Assembly: GCA_900544305.1 (NCBI GenBank) | Contig: UQUV01000025.1 | Location: 1 to 44,993, forward strand | From: an uncultured Porphyromonadaceae bacterium | Lineage (GTDB): Bacteria > Bacteroidota > Bacteroidia > Bacteroidales > Muribaculaceae | Length of the DNA: 44,993 bases | Reading direction: 5' to 3' | Shown: positions 18,608-27,201 of the stretch, piece by piece | Layout: each line of letters opens with the position of its first letter | Position numbering within the stretch: position 1 is the first letter of the stretch | Notes under the pieces: model-generated | The model's input: only the letters and a program-made list of their open reading frames with translations | Databases searched by the model: none | What the model was told of the DNA's origin: nothing | Translations under genes and position numbers: made by a program

Positions 18608-19921
18608 ATGGTTGAAAATGTAGAACAGACGAACACGGCTCCGGCCGACGATTTGCTGAAGAAGAAACCAAAATCCGACCCTTATATCATCGGACTTTTC
18701 TTCTTCCTGCTCATCGTGTCGGTAGTGGAGTCGTTCAGTGCGTCAAGTAGGGAAATTAGCGATGCCGGCAGCATTTATATGCCGTTCATCAAACACTGCG
18801 TCTTTTTGGGGGGTGCGACCATAGCCATGTTTGCAGTCCAGCGGATTCACTATTCAAAACTGGTGCTTCCGTCATTGATTTTTGGCGTGATCACATTCTT
18901 CATAATGATTTACATCCTGTTTTTCGGAGGAACGGTCAACGGTGCGCAGCGTGCGCTCCGGCTCGGGCCTATCACCATCCAGTCCGTGGAAATGGCAAAA
19001 CTCTCGGTAGTTTTCCTTCTGGCCTATTTCCTCTCGCGAAACATCCATAACAACACCATCAGCAACAAAGGTTTGATATGGTGTGTCAGCATCGTAACCA
19101 TCTTCGGTGTCATCCTGATTCTTCAGGGTATGACGAATACGATTCTGTTCATGTGCATCAGCTTCAGCATGCTCATCATCGGGCGTATTTCATTCAAGAA
19201 CCTGATGAAAATCATCGGTATCTACGCCATCGTGATAGCCCTGTTGCTGTTCATCAAGGGCAAAATCGACGAATACCAATTGGAGAAATTGGACGAAGAT
19301 CACATCGAAACGGTAGCGGGCAAAGCGGAAGAGAGCAAGTTGCGTGATGCCACCTGGGGAAAGCGTCTTGAAAAGTTTTTCAGCAACCACACGGACTCCG
19401 TTCCTCTATATGAAAAGGAAATCACGCCCGACAACCAGCAGGAAATGTATGCCTACATGGCACAGGCCAACGGACGGGTATTCGGAGTGCTCCCGGGCAA
19501 CTCACGCGAAAGCAGCCGTCTGCCGCTGGCATTCTCCGACTATGTCTATTCCATCATCGTCGAAGACTGGGGATTTTTTGGAGGAACTCTTCTCTGTCTG
19601 GCATTCTTCATCCTACTTATCCGTGCCGGCAACATTGCCAGGAAATGCAAACGGGCCTATCCGGCATTCCTCGTAATGGGCGCGGCGGTGATGATTGTGC
19701 TCCAGGCCTATTTCCATATCGCCATCAACGTCGGCTTCTTCCCCGTATCGGGACAGACCTTGCCGATGATTTCCAAAGGCGGTAGCGCCATCCTGATTTG
19801 CGGCGCGACGTTCGGAGTCATTCTCAGCGTCAGCCGGAGCGTCAATATGGAAAACGAGAAGAACAAAGACAAAACGGTAGTGCCTGAATCCATCAGCGCC
19901 GCCAACCCAACTAAAGAATAA
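18608..19921 (+). CDS. ftsW: SEDS-family septal peptidoglycan glycosyltransferase FtsW
   Basis: Polytopic SEDS glycosyltransferase that polymerises lipid II at the septum together with the class B PBP encoded six kilobases upstream. The 437-residue protein has about ten membrane helices. Visible SEDS motifs are GAQRALRLGPITIQSVEMAK (~112-131), a large extracytoplasmic loop (~215-305) containing PLYEKEITPDNQQEMYAYMAQ, NSRESSRLPLAFSDYVYSII (~298-317) with the conserved acidic region, and SGQTLPMISKGGSAIL (~381-396). The N-terminal cytoplasmic tail (~25 residues) is lysine-rich. It is located between murD and murG, as in many dcw clusters. Confidence 0.93.
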   Translation: MVENVEQTNTAPADDLLKKKPKSDPYIIGLFFFLLIVSVVESFSASSREISDAGSIYMPFIKHCVFLGGATIAMFAVQRIHYSKLVLPSLIFGVITFFIMIYILFFGGTVNGAQRALRLGPITIQSVEMAKLSVVFLLAYFLSRNIHNNTISNKGLIWCVSIVTIFGVILILQGMTNTILFMCISFSMLIIGRISFKNLMKIIGIYAIVIALLLFIKGKIDEYQLEKLDEDHIETVAGKAEESKLRDATWGKRLEKFFSNHTDSVPLYEKEITPDNQQEMYAYMAQANGRVFGVLPGNSRESSRLPLAFSDYVYSIIVEDWGFFGGTLLCLAFFILLIRAGNIARKCKRAYPAFLVMGAAVMIVLQAYFHIAINVGFFPVSGQTLPMISKGGSAILICGATFGVILSVSRSVNMENEKNKDKTVVPESISAANPTKE

Positions 19922-19939
19922 CAACAAAAAGTCGTGGTT

Positions 19940-21046
19940 ATGAAAATAAAAGCACTCATCAGCGGAGGCGGTACGGGAGGACATATTTTCCCGGCCCTGT
20001 CCATTGCAAACGGTATCAAGGAACGTTGTCCGGAAGCCGAAATTCTTTTTGTCGGAGCGGAAAACCGCATGGAAATGGAAAAGGTACCCGCCGCCGGCTA
20101 TCCTATCATAGGCCTGCCCGTCAGCGGCTTTGACCGCCACAACCTGCTGCGCAACTTTGCCGTGCTTTTCCGTCTTTACAAAAGCATGCGCAAGGCAAAA
20201 AGCATCCTGAAGGACTTCAATCCCGACATTGCCATCGGCGTGGGCGGATACGCCAGCGGACCGATGCTGAAAGAAGCGCAGAAACGGGGAATCCCTACCC
20301 TTCTTCAGGAACAGAACTCCTATGCAGGCGTAACCAACAAGCTGCTCGCAGAAAAGGCGGATGCCATCTGCGTGGCCTACGAAGGCATGGAACGTTTCTT
20401 CCCGGCTGAAAAAATACTCGTTACCGGCAATCCGGTACGTCAGAATATCCTCAACTGCCAACTGACACCGCAGGAAGCGCGCAAGCGTTTCGGACTCGAC
20501 CCCGACAAGCCAACAGTGCTTGTAGTTGGAGGCAGCCTTGGTGCAAGAACCATCAACGGCTGCATTGCCGACAGCCTTGACCGCATTGCAGGCGAGAATG
20601 TGCAGTTCATCTGGCAGACCGGCAAATTCTACGACGAAGATGCCAAGAAGGTCATGGCGGAAAAGAAACCGGGCAATGTTGTTCAAACGGCATTCGTCAG
20701 CAACATGGACGAAGCCTACCGTGCAGCCGACCTGGTTGTTTCGAGAGCCGGAGCAAGCTCCATTTCCGAACTCCAGCTGTTGGGCAAGGCATCCATCCTC
20801 GTTCCTTCGCCAAACGTGGCCGAAGACCACCAGACTAAAAATGCCCTGGCACTCGTCAACCGCCAGGCAGCCATGATGGTCAGCGACAAGGATGCGCCTC
20901 AGAAACTCATTGAAACCGTACTCACTCTGCTCAGCGACAGCGACAAGCTGAAAACCATTTCCGACAATGTAAAGGGAATGGCTCTCAACAATGCCGTAGA
21001 GAAAATTGTTGACAGAGTATTTGAAATAATCGAAAGGAAAAAATAA
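19940..21046 (+). CDS. murG: UDP-GlcNAc:lipid I N-acetylglucosaminyltransferase
   Basis: Peripheral inner-membrane GT-B glycosyltransferase that converts lipid I into lipid II. From the ATG at 19940 the protein has 368 residues and starts MKIKALISGGGTGGHIFPAL, with the first glycine-rich loop GGGTGGH at residues ~9-15. GVGGYASGP (~94-102) is the second glycine loop, TGNPVR (~161-166) and VVGGSLGARTING (~192-204) come next, and SRAGASSISELQLLGKASILVP (~267-288) is the donor-binding segment. An in-frame GTG six bases upstream (19934) is possible, but the ATG gives the normal family N-terminus. The stop abuts the murC ATG. Confidence 0.95.
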   Translation: MKIKALISGGGTGGHIFPALSIANGIKERCPEAEILFVGAENRMEMEKVPAAGYPIIGLPVSGFDRHNLLRNFAVLFRLYKSMRKAKSILKDFNPDIAIGVGGYASGPMLKEAQKRGIPTLLQEQNSYAGVTNKLLAEKADAICVAYEGMERFFPAEKILVTGNPVRQNILNCQLTPQEARKRFGLDPDKPTVLVVGGSLGARTINGCIADSLDRIAGENVQFIWQTGKFYDEDAKKVMAEKKPGNVVQTAFVSNMDEAYRAADLVVSRAGASSISELQLLGKASILVPSPNVAEDHQTKNALALVNRQAAMMVSDKDAPQKLIETVLTLLSDSDKLKTISDNVKGMALNNAVEKIVDRVFEIIERKK

Positions 21047-22423
21047 ATGAAAAAAACATATTCGAACATCTATTTTGTCGGCGCCGGAGGAATCGGCATG
21101 GCGGCACTCGTAAGATACTATCTCTCCAAAGGCTGCAAAGTGGCAGGCTACGACCGCACAAGAACGCAGCTTACAGACGAACTTGTGGCTGAAGGAGCTG
21201 AAATCACCTACAACGAAGACGCGGAGGAAATCCCTGCCTACTGCCGAGACAAGGAAAATACATTGGTTGTCTACACGCCCGCCGTTCCTGCCACCCATGC
21301 AGGATTGCAGTATTTCCGCAACAACGGTTTCGACATCATGAAGCGTTCACAGGTGCTCGGGCTTATCACTCACGACTCAAAAGGCCTGTGTGTGGCAGGT
21401 ACTCACGGAAAGACGACCACATCGAGCATGATTGCCCACATTCTCCACTCTTCGGAAGTGGGATGCAACGCTTTCCTCGGCGGTATTCTGCGCAACTATG
21501 ACAGCAATTTCCTGCTGAGCGAAACAAGCCCGTATTCGGTCATTGAAGCCGACGAGTTCGACCGCTCGTTCCACTGGCTGAACCCGTATATTGCCGTAGT
21601 GACGGCAACCGACCCCGACCATCTGGACATCTACGGCACAGAAGAGGCCTATCTGGAGAGTTTTGCCCACTTCACTGAGCTGATACAGCCGGGAGGCGCA
21701 TTGATATGCCACACGGGCCTGAAAATGCGTCCACGCGTACAGGAAGGCGTAACCGTCTACCACTATTCGCGCAGCGAGGGTGACTTCCATGCGGAAAACA
21801 TCCGGAAAGGCGACGGAGAAATCCTGTTCGACTTTGTCGGTGTCAAGGGCACGATAAAGGATATCTCACTGGGTGTACCGGTCGACATCAACATAGAAAA
21901 TGCCGTAGCGGCTCTGGCCGTCTGCCAGTTGGAAAACATTGACAGCGAAACGATGAAGCAGGCTATCGCTTCATTCCAGGGACCGAAACGCCGCTTTGAA
22001 TTCTGGATGAAAGAGCCGGGCGAACACGGCAAAGTGGTCATCGATGACTACGCCCACCACCCCGACGAACTGAAGGCGAGCATCAAGTCGGTGAAGGACC
22101 TCTATCCACACCGCCGCCTCAGCGTAATATTCCAGCCGCACCTCTACACGCGCACCCGCGACTTTGCTCCGGAATTTGCCGCTGCCCTGTCGCTCGCCGA
22201 CGAAGTGCTGCTGCTCGACATCTATCCTGCCCGCGAGCTGCCTATCGAGGGAGTGACTTCCGAACTGATATTCAAGGATATCACCTGCCCCAACAAAGCT
22301 CTCTGCAAGAAGGAAGATTTGATAAACACAATAAAAAAACATAACTTTGACGTGCTATTGACAGCAGGAGCAGGCGACATCTGCAACTACCTGCCGGAAA
22401 TATGCAAAGTATTAAAACAGTGA
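21047..22423 (+). CDS. murC: UDP-N-acetylmuramate--L-alanine ligase
   Basis: First Mur ligase, adding L-alanine to UDP-MurNAc in the cytoplasm. The 458-residue protein starts with a Rossmann loop (YFVGAGGIGMAAL, ~9-21). The ATP loop AGTHGKTTTSSM (~117-128), EADEFDRSFHWLNP (~169-182) and ATDPDHLDIYG (~188-198) follow. The C-terminal domain has DDYAHHPDELKA (~334-345) and FQPHLYTRTRDF (~360-371), which are typical MurC signatures. Length is normal. Its ATG follows the murG stop directly, and the ftsQ start codon is four bases past its stop. Confidence 0.95.
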   Translation: MKKTYSNIYFVGAGGIGMAALVRYYLSKGCKVAGYDRTRTQLTDELVAEGAEITYNEDAEEIPAYCRDKENTLVVYTPAVPATHAGLQYFRNNGFDIMKRSQVLGLITHDSKGLCVAGTHGKTTTSSMIAHILHSSEVGCNAFLGGILRNYDSNFLLSETSPYSVIEADEFDRSFHWLNPYIAVVTATDPDHLDIYGTEEAYLESFAHFTELIQPGGALICHTGLKMRPRVQEGVTVYHYSRSEGDFHAENIRKGDGEILFDFVGVKGTIKDISLGVPVDINIENAVAALAVCQLENIDSETMKQAIASFQGPKRRFEFWMKEPGEHGKVVIDDYAHHPDELKASIKSVKDLYPHRRLSVIFQPHLYTRTRDFAPEFAAALSLADEVLLLDIYPARELPIEGVTSELIFKDITCPNKALCKKEDLINTIKKHNFDVLLTAGAGDICNYLPEICKVLKQ

Positions 22424-22427
22424 GACA

Positions 22428-23261
22428 TTGAAAAAAATATTATTGATAACGACAGCTGTCATTTTGGCGGTCTACCTGATTGCCACATTCTTCTGGACGG
22501 GGAAATTCTCCGCCGGGGAGACGTGTACGGGTCTGACTGTCAATATTGAGGAGAGCTCCACCAACTATGTGACCAAGGAGTTCATCCTCAGCGAGCTGGA
22601 CAGGGAAAGACTAAATCCGAAAAACAAGCCGGTGAGTGAAGCCGGCATCGACAAAATTGAAGCCATGTTCAACGGCAAGGACTATGTGGAGTCGGCCGAA
22701 TGCTACATAACCAACGACGGAATCGTGCATCTCGACATTGTCCCGATAAAGCCCGTCATGCGGGTTTTCGACAGCACGGGGAGCTACTACCTGAACCGAC
22801 AGGGCAAACGGATGGCGGCCAACGCCAACATCTTCATCGACCTGCCGGTAGTGACAGGCAACTTCACCAACTACACGGAACCGCTGAAGTTGCTGCCCAT
22901 GCTGGAATACATTGAAAAGGACGAATTCCTGCGCAACCTTGTGACACAAGTGGAGGTGAAGGACACGAACAACATCTTCATTGTTCCCAACATTGTGGGA
23001 CATATCATCAACATGGGAACAACCGACCACTTCCAGTCGAAATTTGCAAAACTGATGCGCATGTACAAGGAAGTCATGCCGGTGAAAGGCTGGGAAACCT
23101 ACGACACCATCAACCTGAAATGGGACCACCAGATTGTGGCCACAAAACGAAACAAGAAGTCGCGGCTGTCCATCGAGACCTATGACCCGACAACTGAGGA
23201 GGAGGCTCCGACTCTGGAAATGGTGGAAAAATCAGAAAAAAAGAAAACGACCGACAATTAA
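22428..23261 (+). CDS. ftsQ: Cell division protein FtsQ
   Basis: Bitopic inner-membrane division protein linking early and late divisome parts. The 277-residue product has a short basic start (MKK), one membrane helix (~4-24), and then a POTRA-like beta domain (~37-105: VTKEFILSELDRERLNPKNK... VESAECYITNDGIVHLDIVPIKP). An FtsQ/DivIB C-terminal domain follows (RVFDSTGSYYLNRQGKRMA, ~113-131), and the tail is charged (EKSEKKKTTDN). Sequence is divergent, as is usual. The start codon is TTG (22428-22430): the next in-frame Met lies about 54 codons later and would remove the membrane helix. It sits between murC and ftsA. Confidence 0.88.
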   Translation: MKKILLITTAVILAVYLIATFFWTGKFSAGETCTGLTVNIEESSTNYVTKEFILSELDRERLNPKNKPVSEAGIDKIEAMFNGKDYVESAECYITNDGIVHLDIVPIKPVMRVFDSTGSYYLNRQGKRMAANANIFIDLPVVTGNFTNYTEPLKLLPMLEYIEKDEFLRNLVTQVEVKDTNNIFIVPNIVGHIINMGTTDHFQSKFAKLMRMYKEVMPVKGWETYDTINLKWDHQIVATKRNKKSRLSIETYDPTTEEEAPTLEMVEKSEKKKTTDN

Positions 23262-23281
23262 CTCTTTAATTCAGCGATATT

Positions 23282-24646
23282 ATGGACAGGAAATTCATTG
23301 TAGCTATCGAAATAGCCAGCTCGCACATCTCCGCAACGGCGGCGAGTGTCAACGAGAATAAAAATGTGACCATCTTGTGCTACCACAAGGTGTCGGCCAC
23401 TGACTGCATCCGCTACGGAAATGTCGTAAACGTGGAAAAGACCAACCAGCATGTAAGCACGCTGATTCAAGCCATCGAGAAGGACGATAAAATCAACCCG
23501 CGCAAAGTGACCAAGGTGTTCGTCGGCATCGACTGCCGCTCGCTGCACAATGAGGTGGCGAATTTCAGCAAGGACCTCTCCGTCGACACCCCGATACAGG
23601 AAAGCGACATAAAGACTCTTGAACGGGAAGCCGCTGAAGAATATTCCGATTTCAAGGTACTGGGCACATATCCACGCTCCTTCGAAATCGACCAGACCGA
23701 ACATTCAAATCCTATCGGTATTGTAGGTGCACACCTGTCAGCATCCTACAATGTCATCGTGTGCCGCCAGCAGATTATCCGCAACATCGGCATGGTGTTC
23801 AACAGTCTGGGAATGGATATCAAGCTGAAGGACATTATCGTCACTCCGCTTGCCGTAGCTAAAATCGTCCTGACTCCGGAAGAACGCCGTCTGGGCTGTA
23901 TGCTTGTCGACCACGGAGCTGAAACCACTACCGTGTCCATCTACAAGAACGACCGGTTGATGTATCTGAACGTGCTCCCGATGGGCTCGAAAAACATCAC
24001 GCGTGACCTCACATCGCTGAATATTCTTGAGGAAAACGCAGAAAGACTGAAACGCGACTACGGCAACGCTATCGCTTCAAGCGACGACGCTCCGAAATTC
24101 AATGTCGGCAACATCAATCCGCTTGATTTCTCCAACCTTGTCACAGCCCGTGCCGGAGAAATTGCGGAAAACATTGCCTACCAACTCCAGATTGCCGGTT
24201 TTGACGCGGAAACACTGCCTGCGGGCATCGTTGCCATCGGAGGCGGCTGCGAACTGAAAGGATTCCTCGAACTGCTCTCCCAAGCTACGAAAATGAACGT
24301 ACGGAAGGGCTTCCTGCCGGGCAACCAGAACGACGCAAGCCTGAACCAGAAACTTCAGATACTGAGCATCGCCGATGCTGCCGCAAATATTCTGGGCAAC
24401 GATTCTTGCCTCACAGAAATCGAAGAAAAGAAAGAGCTGCCCCCTCTGCCTCAAATCGACGAATACGAACAGCCGGAAGAGGAAGAAGAGGAGGAAGAAA
24501 AGAAGAAAAAGAAACCGGCAAAGTCTTCAGGAAAAGGATTCTGGACCAAAGTCCGCGAAAAATTAGCTACAATAGCCAATGACGACAGAATTTTCGAAGA
24601 AGACGAGGAGGAAAACGACAACAGCCCTAAAAACCGACGAATCTGA
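23282..24646 (+). CDS. ftsA: Cell division protein FtsA, with unusual nucleotide-binding motifs
   Basis: Actin-like protein that tethers FtsZ to the membrane. The 454-residue protein keeps the FtsA fold and the 1C/SHS2-like region (~85-160), AIGGGCELKGFLELL near residue 320 and SIADAAANILGN (~360). The phosphate-1 loop reads AIEIASSHIS, where a Gly is usual at the second Ala. Phosphate-2 reads VDHGAETTTVSIY, where the usual form is VDxGGGT. A low-complexity run of eight Glu and five Lys (~400-412) leads to an amphipathic membrane-targeting helix (GKGFWTKVREKLATI), followed by an acidic extra tail, so the helix is not at the extreme C-terminus. The stop and the FtsZ-like start overlap as TGATG, which suggests coupled translation. 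Confidence 0.9.
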   Translation: MDRKFIVAIEIASSHISATAASVNENKNVTILCYHKVSATDCIRYGNVVNVEKTNQHVSTLIQAIEKDDKINPRKVTKVFVGIDCRSLHNEVANFSKDLSVDTPIQESDIKTLEREAAEEYSDFKVLGTYPRSFEIDQTEHSNPIGIVGAHLSASYNVIVCRQQIIRNIGMVFNSLGMDIKLKDIIVTPLAVAKIVLTPEERRLGCMLVDHGAETTTVSIYKNDRLMYLNVLPMGSKNITRDLTSLNILEENAERLKRDYGNAIASSDDAPKFNVGNINPLDFSNLVTARAGEIAENIAYQLQIAGFDAETLPAGIVAIGGGCELKGFLELLSQATKMNVRKGFLPGNQNDASLNQKLQILSIADAAANILGNDSCLTEIEEKKELPPLPQIDEYEQPEEEEEEEEKKKKKPAKSSGKGFWTKVREKLATIANDDRIFEEDEEENDNSPKNRRI

Positions 24647-25734
24647 TGAACAGTATTGACATACTGAAAAATTCAACGGTTTTTCCGCTGGAGGAAATGG
24701 GACACAGCGACATTGTGGAAAACAGCCTGTATCCGCAGATAGCCGTCATCGGAGCCGGAAGCGCCGGTTGCAGCATTGTCAGCCAGCTCAACGTGAAAGG
24801 CATCGACAATGTGCGCTTCGCCGTCGTCGACACCGATATGGAATGTCTGGAACAGTCGACTGTCATGCGCAAAATCCAGTTGCCCCCCGACGCACAACAG
24901 GATGTGGAAAAATCCGTGTCCGACAATGCCAACCTCATTTCGGCAATTCTGAAAGACGGTATCAAGATGGTGTTTATCATCACCGGACTGGGAGGAAACA
25001 CAGGAGTAGGAATCGCACGTGCCATCAGCCGCATCACCAAACGCAAGCAGCTGCTTACCGTTATGGTGGCCACACTTCCCTTCCATTTTGAGGGCGACAA
25101 GACCATACGGAAAGCCGTCCAACAGGCCCGGGTCATCGGGGAATTTGCCAATGCCACCGTGCTTGTCAACAATGCCCGCCTCCAGGAATGCTATGCCGAC
25201 CTGACGTTCGCCAACGCCTTCTCCATGTCGAACCGCTGCGTGTCGGAAATGATTGAGAATTGCGTGACACTTTGTCAAACGATGGATACCATGGCGGTAG
25301 ACCTGCACGACCTGCTCGTTTTTCTGCACAACGCAGGGGCCACGACAATCGTGACAGATGAAGCCTCCGGCCACAAACGCATCCGTCAGGCATTGGAAAA
25401 GATAGCCGCTTCTCCGCTGAACAAACTGGCAAAGCCTTTCTCCGCAAAAAAAGTCTTAGTCAAAATTTACTACTCAAACGCACCCGACATTGCGTTAAAG
25501 ATTGGAGAAATGGACCAGTTAAACGAATTTATGCATAACTTTGCCACGGACATTGAGGTCTGCTGGTCGATTAGCATAGACAACTCCCTCGGCGAGAAGG
25601 TAAGAATCACATTGCTGTCATCGCAGCTGGAACTGCAACTGGAAAATGAATTCCGCGAGACCTACGGCGATGAATTTGCAACGGGAACAATGAATGAAAC
25701 GAACAATCCGGAAACTGAAACGGAACTCTTTTGA
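24646..25734 (+). CDS. Degenerate FtsZ paralogue (FtsZ-like protein, tubulin/FtsZ fold)
   Basis: A 362-residue FtsZ homologue lying between ftsA and the normal ftsZ. The N-terminus MNSIDILKNSTVFPLEEM parallels the start of the neighbouring FtsZ (MNSDEIAKYSTVFPESDM), so the two look like duplicates. The core segment KMVFIITGLGGNTGVG... (108-159) matches FtsZ at 27 of 52 positions by my hand alignment. The C-terminal domain keeps IYYSN, IGEMD and DNSLGEKVRIT. Key changes: the T1 loop is GAGSAGCS instead of GVGGGGDN; the T3 stretch GSTGLGAGDMPE is replaced by a shorter PPDAQQD; T4 is GGNTGVG (Asn118 for Gly); T7 has AVDLHD (Asn to Ala217, with Asp219 and Asp222 kept). It ends soon after the core, with a 30-residue acidic tail and none of the linker or C-terminal peptide of FtsZ. 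I infer weak or no GTP binding and a regulatory role. Confidence 0.9.
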   Translation: MNSIDILKNSTVFPLEEMGHSDIVENSLYPQIAVIGAGSAGCSIVSQLNVKGIDNVRFAVVDTDMECLEQSTVMRKIQLPPDAQQDVEKSVSDNANLISAILKDGIKMVFIITGLGGNTGVGIARAISRITKRKQLLTVMVATLPFHFEGDKTIRKAVQQARVIGEFANATVLVNNARLQECYADLTFANAFSMSNRCVSEMIENCVTLCQTMDTMAVDLHDLLVFLHNAGATTIVTDEASGHKRIRQALEKIAASPLNKLAKPFSAKKVLVKIYYSNAPDIALKIGEMDQLNEFMHNFATDIEVCWSISIDNSLGEKVRITLLSSQLELQLENEFRETYGDEFATGTMNETNNPETETELF

Positions 25735-25766
25735 TAACTACGAGACCACAGATTTAACTCAGACAA

Positions 25767-25786
25767 CAGGCTCACCCAAAAGCCTG
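25767..25786 (+). promoter_or_regulatory. Small hairpin in the leader of ftsZ
   Basis: CAGGCT (25767-25772) / AGCCTG (25781-25786) form a six-base stem with an eight-base loop in the 65-base gap between the FtsZ-like gene and ftsZ. The spacing is the widest in the operon since rsmH. It may adjust ftsZ translation or mRNA stability; no T-run follows, so it is not a full terminator. Confidence 0.35.
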
Positions 25787-25805
25787 GCTAAAAAATGACA
25801 TGATT

Positions 25806-27161
25806 ATGAACAGCGACGAAATAGCAAAATACTCTACAGTTTTTCCGGAATCTGACATGCCGGCCATCAACAACAGCTTCAACGAAAACGGCAAACCCAT
25901 CATCAAAGTTATCGGTGTAGGCGGTGGCGGCGACAATGCCGTCAACCACATGTACCGCCAAAACATACCCGGTGTCAGCTTCGTGGTAACAAATACCGAC
26001 CGCCAGGCACTGGCAAACTCTCCCGTACCGAAGAAAATCCAACTCGGTTCTACCGGTCTGGGCGCAGGCGACATGCCGGAAGTGGCAAAAGCAGCCGCCG
26101 AAGAGAGCGAGCAGGAACTGGCCGAACTGTTTGACGAAGACACGAAAATGGTGTTCATCACCGCAGGTATGGGCGGCGGAACGGGAACAGGTGCCGCTCC
26201 GGTCGTTGCACGCATTGCCCGTGAAAAAGGGAAACTGACCATCGGTATCGTCACTATTCCGTTCCTGTTCGAAGGCAACAAGAAAATAATGAAGGCACTC
26301 GACGGTGCGGAAGAGATGAACAAATATGTCGACGCCATGCTGGTCATCAACAACGAACGCCTGACGGAAATCTACAAGGACCTCACCCTCGACAATGCCT
26401 TTGCCAAAGCCGACGACACGCTGACCATCGCGGCTGCCAGCATTTCAGAGATGATCAACACCCACGGTGAAACGAACATCGACTTCAAGGATGTGGAAAC
26501 GACGCTGAAAAGCGGTAAGACGGCCATCATCAGTACCGGTTACGGCGACGGCGAAAACCGTGTCACAAAGGCCATCGAAAATGCCCTCAACTCTCCACTG
26601 CTCAAGAACCGCGATGTCGAGACATCAAAGCGCTTCCTGTTCAACATCTATTACGCCAACGACGCCGAAAATCAATTTACTATCGGCGAAATGGATGAGA
26701 TAACAAGATTTATGACTAATTTTGCAAAGGATGTTGAAGTCATCTGGGGTCGTACGGTCGACAACTCGCTCGGCAGCAAGGTTAAAATCACCATTCTTGC
26801 AGCCGGTTTCGACTTGAGCCTTAATAATGAAAACTCACCGGTAGGTACCGGCAAAAAGAGCGACAAAGGCAAGAGCAAGGACACGCAGCCTACGAATACC
26901 GACCGCATTGCCAAAGAATACGGCGAAAGCAAGATAGCCGGACGCGACCGCGAAATGGCACGCGCACGCTACATTCTGCTCGGCGCCGACCAGATGGACA
27001 ACGACAGCCTCATCAGCTTCATCGAAAAGAACCCGACATTCAAGCGCGGCAACGACTCTGCGCTCCGCAAGGAATGGGAGATGCTTTCGGAAAGCCAGAA
27101 ACCCGACCAGAAACCGGGTACGATGTACGACAACGGTAAGACCAAGACAATTGTGTTCTAA
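25806..27161 (+). CDS. ftsZ: Cell division protein FtsZ
   Basis: Tubulin-like GTPase that forms the Z-ring at mid-cell. All active-site loops are intact: T1 GVGGGGDNAVNHM (~37-49), T3 GSTGLGAGDMPE (~81-92), the tubulin signature GMGGGTGTG (~121-129) and T7 NIDFKD (~224-229), where the two Asp complete GTP hydrolysis in the next subunit. Unlike E. coli FtsZ, it has an N-terminal extension of about 25 residues and, after the core (~335), a lysine-rich linker plus a C-terminal region (RARYILLG, FIEKNPTFKR, ending TIVF) that probably binds FtsA. I chose the ATG at 25806 because the resulting MNS start aligns with the paralogue upstream; an ATG at 25800 in the same frame is also possible. GatB/YqeY follows after 40 bases. 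Confidence 0.95.
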   Translation: MNSDEIAKYSTVFPESDMPAINNSFNENGKPIIKVIGVGGGGDNAVNHMYRQNIPGVSFVVTNTDRQALANSPVPKKIQLGSTGLGAGDMPEVAKAAAEESEQELAELFDEDTKMVFITAGMGGGTGTGAAPVVARIAREKGKLTIGIVTIPFLFEGNKKIMKALDGAEEMNKYVDAMLVINNERLTEIYKDLTLDNAFAKADDTLTIAAASISEMINTHGETNIDFKDVETTLKSGKTAIISTGYGDGENRVTKAIENALNSPLLKNRDVETSKRFLFNIYYANDAENQFTIGEMDEITRFMTNFAKDVEVIWGRTVDNSLGSKVKITILAAGFDLSLNNENSPVGTGKKSDKGKSKDTQPTNTDRIAKEYGESKIAGRDREMARARYILLGADQMDNDSLISFIEKNPTFKRGNDSALRKEWEMLSESQKPDQKPGTMYDNGKTKTIVF

Positions 27162-27201
27162 CCGCCAAAGAATGAATTAGAAACTTTAAAAACATACTAT
27201 T

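Noticed and set aside
19613..21298. 561-codon minus-strand frame opposite murG
   Set aside because: It is an antisense shadow: the plus strand encodes ftsW, murG and murC with all conserved motifs.
23282..25734. FtsZ-like gene as a decaying pseudogene
   Set aside because: The frame is full length, coupled to ftsA, and keeps many core residues and the T7 Asp pair, with no stops or frameshifts.
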